From the NCBI RefSeq assembly GCF_964204645.1, contig NC_134028.1:5366501-5430500 (forward strand): a DNA stretch of 64,000 nucleotides, read 5' to 3'. Origin of the DNA: Tubulanus polymorphus (taxonomy: Eukaryota; Nemertea; Palaeonemertea; Tubulaniformes; Tubulanidae). Positions 52,301-61,300 of the stretch are shown here, in pieces (within the stretch, counting starts at the first letter, position 1; each line of letters starts with the position of its first letter). Made by a program: the position numbers and the translations under genes. Under the pieces are notes generated by a model that saw only the letters and a program-made list of their open reading frames with translations, was not told the DNA's origin and searched no databases.

Positions 52301-55300
52301 ATGATGAACTATTTGTCTATTTGTCGAGAAACTAATTCGAAGCGAAAAACGTGAAACGAAAAAAAAAATCCGAAATTCTCATCATTCGAATACATTAAAC
52401 AGATAGAATTGAGTTACTGTTGAAACGACGGGGTGAGATAAGCAACGTAATAATTTTTACGTCAAGATATTTGTAAACGTGTGATAACGTGAATCTGTAA
52501 AGTAGTATACTGCCCTGATATCTCTATAGATGACAGAGAGGGAGAGAGCGATATCTCTGTTTAAAACTTGAGGTATACATCTGCGAACAGTCTGCAAACA
52601 AACGAAGATAATTCGAATTCATTGCGAACTTGTCAAAAAAATACTCCTTCGCACTTTAAAAACTAAGTTCACTTTGTCCACGGATAGAGATGTTGAAATT
52701 TATACGCGCTTTTATGTGCTTTTTCTGAAAGAAATTTACTTAGAAATTCCGAACCGCTGGAAATTGATATGCAGAAAATTTGAACGAAGCCTATGAAAAG
52801 TTAGTTTTCTTGTTCGGAATCAGTTTCAATACAAACAAGCAGAAATTAGCTGCGTTAATGTGCGTAGAATATCTTTCGGCAAAAAAACGAAAGTTTGATG
52901 ATTTCTTTGTTTTACTATCTACCCTCATCTATCATACTATGTCGACTTAAGAGATAAAGTTGTCAAAATGGCAGCTGTTTTTTTTAGGAACTTCAGTTAG
53001 TTTTCGCCGTTGAGTGATTGACCTATGATCGATCAGTTTAAACTGTATGCATTGTTTTGTTTAGACTCATTACCTCCAATACCAATTACATGTAAAAAAG
53101 TTGTAAGAAAATATCATTTCTGCATTGGATAATGAATTCGACATAAAAACGCTTAAAAGTAGAGAACAAACAGGGCAGACGGAAACATGTTTCTAAGCGT
53201 TTTCTATGACCTGTGCATTGAGAAACAAGAAACATGTCAAACATGTTTTTGTATTATCACGTTTCCCTCCTTCATGTGCATTTGAGATTTCGAACATGCA
53301 TAAAATTTCGAACGGTTCAAGAACATTTTCGCAACAATATCTTGCGATATTCAAAATGGTGGGTAACACTTCAGCGAAATCTCTCTTCATTTTTAATGAG
53401 TTTACTTATCTAATTAAGTATCTTTTCTTAATGCATTGATTGTTCGGTTTGCGGCGCGTTATAATACATTAATGGGGTAACATATTCAGTGAAGTTGGAT
53501 TACGATCTGTTCAATGGCGGTAAATATTTAGAAGAAACTGGTTGAAGTGCGGGATGACTCAGAATATTTAATCGGTATCTCTCAATCTTATATCTTGTAC
53601 TCCGGAAGTTTTAATGGAACAAAGCCAGAATTATACCCCCCAATTTACTAATGAATCTTCCTGTCGGGTCATCTTTGTGCCTATTTACGCTATCAGAATT
53701 AATGGCATTGCCCCGAAACGACGACAATGACGGTGACGTCGTCGCGAGATGTTCGGGTTGAGGCGCGTAATAGCCGAATAGCCGCGGAGAAAAATCAGTT
53801 GTCAACAACGGAAAAACTTCGGCGACATTTTCTGCAACGAAGCTCGGTACGAAATTTATCTTAGTAGGAACGAGCCAATTTTGAGTCAAGTTTTAATACG
53901 ACTTTATAAAACCTCCGATCATACCAAGTTTTAACCAGAAGGTGAATTTTTGCTCGGACTATGGATCTCTTTGGGGGGGGGGGGGCGAATCCAGTTGGGA
54001 GCATGAGGAACACGTGCTTGCATGCCCTTTTCAAAAAATCGACAACAATTTTTGCATGCATAGGCCTACTCGAGACACAAAAAATACTTCATACGGATAG
54101 ACAAACAGATAATTTTAACTTTAGGAATCATGACTCTGCAATGATCAAGAAGAGACATTCATTTAGTCGAAGAACCTTTGAATGATGCAGCTAAAATCAG
54201 AGCTCGCGTTTTAATAATCCCTCTTTTGAGATTGTGTAGAAAATTTTCATTGTATTTCGAAGTCTAAGATGAAGGTGACTGCAGTTAATGAGAAGAGTTC
54301 ACTTTGAAGTTCGTGAATCACGATATGAGATTAAAACGCCGTAATTTTTGTTTTAATTCCCCTACCCCCTATCCCCCATTACTCACGCATTCATGTGGAC
54401 ATTGATTGTCTGTTTTCTATTGTTCTTCGCGTTGTTTAAAACATCAAATGATAAGCCGTTGATAAATCTGTCGGATTCAAAATTCAAAATCCAAAATCAA
54501 AAGTCGAAATTCACCCTGAAAAAACACGTTTCAATTTGAAAATCGTGTTTTAATGTCTTGGTACAGAAATTTTGCTGTTTCACTGCTCAAACTAATCACG
54601 AAATCTTAGTCTTTGACCGATTATCTGTTTCTTAGTTCTTGAAATCATCAGTTCTCATCAATCGTTTCATTAGAGATGGTTTACATTAAAACATTTTTTA
54701 AAATTCGTTTCTGAACTAGTTTGAGCGTTATTGCGTAAGAGAACGTGAGAACCACTATTCAAAACTTTCTTTCTACTCTTAACGAGGCTTTTCAAGAAAA
54801 TAGATTTTTTGACGCCATAAAAACCGTTAGAATAATGTATATATTGATAACTAGTATGCATTATTGAAGGGATTCTGGTGTGAGTTGATGTGTACTATTT
54901 CATCAATATGGGGACTTTAGTCAGGCAGTTCGTTTGCCGATATATTAAAATTCAAAATAAATCTATTATTAAACCTATAATATATGTGTCATTTTTCTTC
55001 AAGGCGTCAATAAACTTTCGAGTTAGTTTTTTTTGTCACAGTTTTTTTCCATACGGGCAGGATGATGAGTTAGAAGTCGTCTCTAAATACAGCGTTTCAT
55101 ATACATGGACAGTTCTGTTTTCATAGTGGAAAACTCGAACCGATCTAGTATTTTATCTGATTAAATTTCTCGCTTCGAGCTACGCGTGTAGGTTTACCGT
55201 TTATTTTGTATGAGAGCGAAACTGATGAAAACTGAGCCGCGCTCGATCTCAACCCGTAGATTAACTAGCTTTTACCGGCGGATTAATTGTGATTAATTTC

Positions 55301-58300
55301 TGCTGCCCGCGGGCAGTGCGATGACAGCGCTGCGACAGCGACTTGGAATCAGAAGAATCAAGCGACGACAACGTGGAACCGAACAATTGGGTTTTATTTT
55401 CTGGTCGAGTCGCGTCATCTCTGAAAATATTGCAACAATAGTAACCGACCCCGCAGCTCCGTTGCTATGACATTTCCCGTAACTCGGTTTGTTTTTGGTC
55501 TTCGGGTGGAGGTGGATGATCTGTTTTAGCTAAATATGAGAAAAACATCTTGTTTTGCCTTTTGGCTATAGCTATTATTTCATGATTCGTGCTGTAATCC
55601 TTCCATTCCTCATTGCTGATTTGCCGAAAGCAAATCTTTACGAAATGATAATATCCATAATCGACAGGTCCTTTTTTTGCGATGAATCTAGTGATGCATT
55701 CACGATTAACCCCAATAATTCCTACGAATTCATTTAAGAAATGAGTAGGGTACTGTGACACCGGTTATTCCACCAGGTGGCGTGACGAGCACTCAGTCCT
55801 TTGTTCATTATCAATCAGTTTGAACTCAATTTTTAGGCTTCCGAATCCATACATGAATTACATGATTGACCAAATATACTTTGAATTCATTTTTCATTTT
55901 TCTTCTCAGATATTGGTATAATTATCTATCAGTTTTCATTGAAATGTGCAAGAAATTGAACGCAGAATCCTCACTTGCCACGGGAGCATTTGATGTTCCC
56001 CATTAAATTATAGAAATATATTTCATAGTTTGGTGTTATGTTTATTTGCAGATTTGAGGAAGCGATTTGGCCGTGAACCGATCAGCTCAGCAGTCGCTAT
56101 TCAGTCACAAGTTCAGTTACTATGTTTACCACCAGATGGCCAACCGATACCGGAGGTAAATGTTGATACCGGGACTATTTATGGAATATACTGTAATATG
56201 GGGGTAAATTAACTGTTTCATATCTTGTGTTTTGAAAGGTTTTCTGGCTGAAAGACAATAAAGTCATCGACGTTCAAAAAGAGCGAAATTACATCATCTC
56301 GAACGAAGGAAATCTTCTGATCAGTCAATCGCGACTTTCCGATATGGCCAACTATACGTGCGGCGCTAAAAATATAGCGAGTAGACGAACTAGTGAAACA
56401 GCTATATTAACTGTTTATGGTAAGGACATTGTAAATCTATGAAAATAACGAAAATTGTCATTCTATGAAAATAACGAAAATTGTAGGTCTATGAAAAAAG
56501 CCATCATCCCTCAGCAGGGATTAAAAGTTGATTGGTATGGTTCAAAATACTGCCATGGTTTAAGGCAGGGTTTTTTACCTTATTGCTTAATGGGATGTAA
56601 AAACCGACTTGATATCACACGCAAGCATTATATTCGACTGATAACCTTCTACTAAATTCGGTACTTTCAAATTTCAGTAAATGGAGAATGGTCGACGTGG
56701 AGTCAGTGGACAAAATGTGGAACCAAATGTGGCCGAGGGACGCAGAGGCGTACAAGAACATGTACGAATCCCGTGCCGCTGAACGGTGGTGCCCCCTGTC
56801 CAGGAGATGATACACAGAGAGTAACGTGCACAAGCGTTTGTCCAGGTAAACTAAGGTCTAATCGTAGAGGGCCAGTTTTATAGACTTAGTTAGATTTCAT
56901 CCCATTCACTGACAGTATGATTAGCCCTATGGTGTAAACCTTCCACACTTTCTTCAATTCAATTTGACTTTAGTTAGTAATCGAAAAAATAAACTAATCT
57001 TCACTCAAAAGTTTTTAAAAAAGTAATAAGTTAATACATATTACTGCGGAAGTGGAGTTCCTGTCTGTAAAACTGGCCACAAGTTTTCGTTATTTCGTCC
57101 GCTTTGTGCCAAACTGCACAGTCTTCGATATCGCTCTCGAGATCCTTTAAACAGTGGTAAATCTACTTGTCAGTGTCTCTTTACCCCGAACCCTTGTCAT
57201 GTCATAACCTGCTGTACTATTATATATCCTCAATCATTCATCGCCATTTCAAACGAACTTCATTTGAAAACCATCAATTCATAATTTGAATTTAAGAGAA
57301 TTAAGTTGATGTAAGTAATTACGCTGATTATTGTTTGAATTAGTTGAAATTAATTAACTATTGTTTCTGTTTTTGGTCATAGATATGCCCCTAGAGGCTG
57401 GTAAGATCTTCGATGTTGATTTTTTTATTTGATTTTTTTTTTCAAGTGTTGATGTTGTATTCATTCCGAAATTAGATTTCATTTCACTTTTAATTTGAAC
57501 TGTTTTCATTTGACACGTGCGCTGGTTCTTGTTAAGACTCTCATGTACGGCTATCGGAGTTGGAAGGATGCTCTCTTACTTCCAACAAACTCTTCATAAA
57601 GTCGATTCGCTTTCATTGTAATCATTATCAAGCATTTCTTTTTGAAAATTAAAATTTTTTTGAGAGGTTTAAATCGGGGAATGGCTCCATAGTTGTAAGT
57701 TCATTTTGACTCCCATTGTCGTCAGTTAGATACGACTCTTTGGAGTGAAAGGAGTCAATTTCGACTAACAGCTATAGAACCCAATTCATCTATCATCTTC
57801 ATTCTTTTATGCATTCAACAACTCATCTATCATCTTCATTCTCATGATCATCATCAGTTTTCACTATTTTTCTTTCTTCTTTCAAAAACTTGGTCAGTTT
57901 TGAAAAAAAATAATATGTACGATATCCTACTCTTAGCTATTGGGAGTCACTATTTTTGTACCTAACACTGAACAAGTTGAAAGCACTTTCTCAAATAGCT
58001 AAGATCTAGAATATATAGCCTTCATTTCTTCATATTTCTTTGTGTGCGTATTAAAGCATTCAATCGGTGTTCATTTCAGTTCGATGTTAGCATCACTCGT
58101 ATTTCATGTAGATGTATCTATTAAACGATGCAATCAAAATTGATTCAGTCATAATATATATATATATATATAAATCTCTTCATTTCTAATGAGCTCCAGA
58201 TGTTATCATCACATTTCATTCATCTCGCACTCCAGCGGTTGATAACAAAAATCCCTACGTTCAAACTGGGTGAAAAAATCATTCATACAAAATCCTTAAG

Positions 58301-61300
58301 ACGCAATTTATTGTGGTTCGTAGACCACCCATATGATTTAACCCTGAAGTAAAGAGTTATTTGTTCTGTTATGTTTCTGAGGAAGATTCTATCGAAGTGA
58401 TCTTTCACTTGCCTTCTTGCAATTCCATAATTTGTGTTAATAAGGAAAGATTGAGAACATTAGCGAAGATATACTGTATATAACAATATTTCTGGTTTAA
58501 TGGATGTGTTGAAGGTCTTGAACTCAGTGTTCGCTGTTGTATATTTCAGTGGATGGTACTTGGTCACCGTGGTCATCGTGGTCGACTTGTAGTCCGGACT
58601 GTACGCACCATCGCCAACGAATCTGCGACAATCCCCGACCGAAACACGGCGGGCGGTACTGTTTCGGTGACGATGGCATGAAATCCAACTGTACCGGCGG
58701 CATGTGTAGAGGTATGTATACATTTACACTCGATGCAAACTTTCTCTGAACATGAGAGAAATTTTTCATCGATGAGACTTTTTTCTTTTTCGATGGTCAG
58801 CGCTGATAAAGGCACTGATTGAGTTACCGTAAGAACCATCGTCTTTCATCACCTGTGAAGGGGTGAAACTCGCATCTGAGTTTCCTTTTCGAACATCTGC
58901 CAACGATAAAAAACGCCGGCGCAAAACACCATGTGCGTTTGTTGCGGCTGTTTGATAACGAAACGTGCCCGGTGTGTAGAGCGCGGAGCTCTCGTACCCT
59001 CTCTCTCTCTCTCTCGGGCTGCAGATGGGAAGAATAAGCCAGTGTTTGATTCCTGAAATGATTCAGTCGGACTGTGTTGAATTATTTCGTTAAAAGTTGT
59101 TACACTGACGGATGGAGAAGAGCCAGTGGTTTCATAATCAGAACCGTTGTGGTTTCGCTAGCACCCGCAGCGGTGGTGGTACCCGGTGCACACCTGCGCA
59201 ATGCATCGATATAATGATGTAATAAATAGCTCTGAATCTGTTGAAGTTGTTGGATTGTTTTTTCATGCGTTGTGTAGTTGTTTAGTTTGTAAATCTCTCG
59301 AGAGATTCTCTACTATGCAAACTGTTATCGGAATGAAGCGATAACGTCACCTCCATCCCACTAGATTTGCTCCTTTTGTTTATATCTTTTAAGCTTTAGA
59401 TCCTTGTAAAACATGCGCCAGAATTTAACAACTATTTGTACCAGTTCTCGTGGTACTTGGTCTTTCTTGTCTTAATGCGAAGTTTTCATTCTATAATTTC
59501 AGATGGAATGGATATGTCTCGAGAAGGTAAGGCCTTCCCGATAAGTTCCCCAGGTAACCTTGCCCTCTTGTTGGACTGCACCTCCCTTCACATCTTTTTT
59601 CCTCTATGAGACTGATAAATCATATCCTTCTTTCTACCTCCTTTCCCCTTCTACACATAAATCCTCTTCATCAAATTTACGAAAAATCTGGATTAAAAAT
59701 CATATTCTACGTGCATTAACGCTTTCAGCGTATCTACACCACAGTGCGGTGTATAAATCGGTGATGGACTTTGCAATGCGGTGTATTGATTTGATTATAG
59801 ATAAGTTATACTATCTATTGAAAGATGGCAGCACCTTTCAAACATTGTGAACTAACAATACACCGTACCATGGTGTAAATGCACTATGGCAGTATGCCCG
59901 TCATACAATGCCCTGGGCTGGTATTTTCCAAAATTCTCAAATCATCTCCAGCACTTAAGGGTAAGAATAGGTCAGCACTGAAAGGGTTAATGCATAACCA
60001 AACTATCAAATGAAAAAAACACTCCCATTTCTCTCAATGCACGACTTTCTCACAATCCGAAAAAGAAACTTTCTCAATGAAAAAATCATTCGTAGAAAAA
60101 TTTTCTCAATGTTTCTTTTTATTTTTTATTACAATAGTCGCCAGTTCGATTTGGAGCGAGAAGGTCACGTTGTACGTCGGTTTGTTCGTTGCTATAGCGA
60201 TATTCATCAGCGTTGTCATAGTGATCGTTTTCTTGGTCAAGCGTAAACAAGCGGGCGCATATTTCAGCGATGACCACTACATGAATCCTGCAGGTATGTG
60301 GCGTCTCTGAACTTGACAAACTTGTTTCCTTTCACTGGGAACCTTTGTTTCTAATTGCCAGGTGGTGCAACAATACGTTCCTATGAAAATTAGTTCATTT
60401 AATTTTCACTTTAAAAAGTTGATTTGAGTTCAATTGAAATATGGAAGAAATTGAAGCACAGTCACCCTTCATTGAGGAATCCTCGCTTGCCACAGTAAGC
60501 AGTCCCGGTACCCCGTTATGAAGAGGGAAACTGGGGGATGACTTTCTGAGAGTAACGAGGTTCAGGCCGAAAGGGAGAACTACTGGGCAATGTTTTTCAG
60601 CCTATGAGTACAGTGTATATGAAACATGCGAATGAAACATCTTTCTATGATTCGTTTAACTTTTAGACATGAATTTGCCGAACGGAGTCGAAACGGAGAA
60701 AAAACTTCAACAAGAAGGCCAACATCTGATATCGACGCAGCCCGATTTAACGCAAACCGTTATCACGATTCCGAATCATAACGCGCTGAATCTACCGAAC
60801 AATAATCACATCAACTCGATGGAGAAACTACCCGCGGCCGATACGTCGTCGATGGCCTCCGTTCCGAACAGCGCCGTAATCAAAAACAATAAAATGATGC
60901 TGTTAGATGCGCCGTCGCCGCCGCCGCTGATGCAGCCCTCCGAACATTACGCCAGCGTTTCGTTGTTGCCGCGAAAAGAATCGAAAATGTCGCTGAAATC
61001 GATGACGACGTCGAGTTCGAGACCGCCGTCGATGTACTCGCATGCGAATCGCAATTCAGTCGTATCGTCGGTAATACCGAGTAATATCGATATCGAATGT
61101 ATTACGTGGATGAATATTACGTATGCAGGAGGACGATTAGAGCTACCTGATTCAGGTATGAATTCGTTATTGTAATTTATGTTTTTGGCCCAGGGGCCCA
61201 TTCCACAGTCAAGCTCATCTTAGTTTTATAGCCAATCTGACAACTTAGGACCAGTCTTAAAACCGCCTTTGGATTTGAGTCTCGACTATGGAACCGGTCC

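Larger units (their letters stand above)
49781..56051 (+). other. Intron between Ig1 and Ig2 exons
   Basis: This 6.3 kb intron has no recognisable exon. It contains repeat R3 copies (49901-50170, 55761-55990), a short R2 copy (52012-52125), an R1 copy (53164-53290), a poly-G run (53973-53985) and an R4 copy (54803-55025). Confidence 0.8.
56846..58549 (+). other. Intron between the two thrombospondin-repeat exons
   Basis: It contains an inverted-repeat element at 56869-57080, the candidate microexon at 57383-57400, a duplicated CATCTATCATCTTCATTCT segment at 57784-57843 and an (AT)n run near 58154-58172. I see no other exon. Confidence 0.8.

Noticed and set aside
55251-55266. AACCCGTAGATTAACT resembles the start of miR-100
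   Set aside because: The match stops after the seed region and the flanks do not form a precursor hairpin.
60010-60310. Frames starting at ATG 60010 and 60077 running into the transmembrane exon
   Set aside because: The upstream codons are the intron's pyrimidine tract. The exon starts at 60138, as shown by phase and by the conserved VTLYVG.
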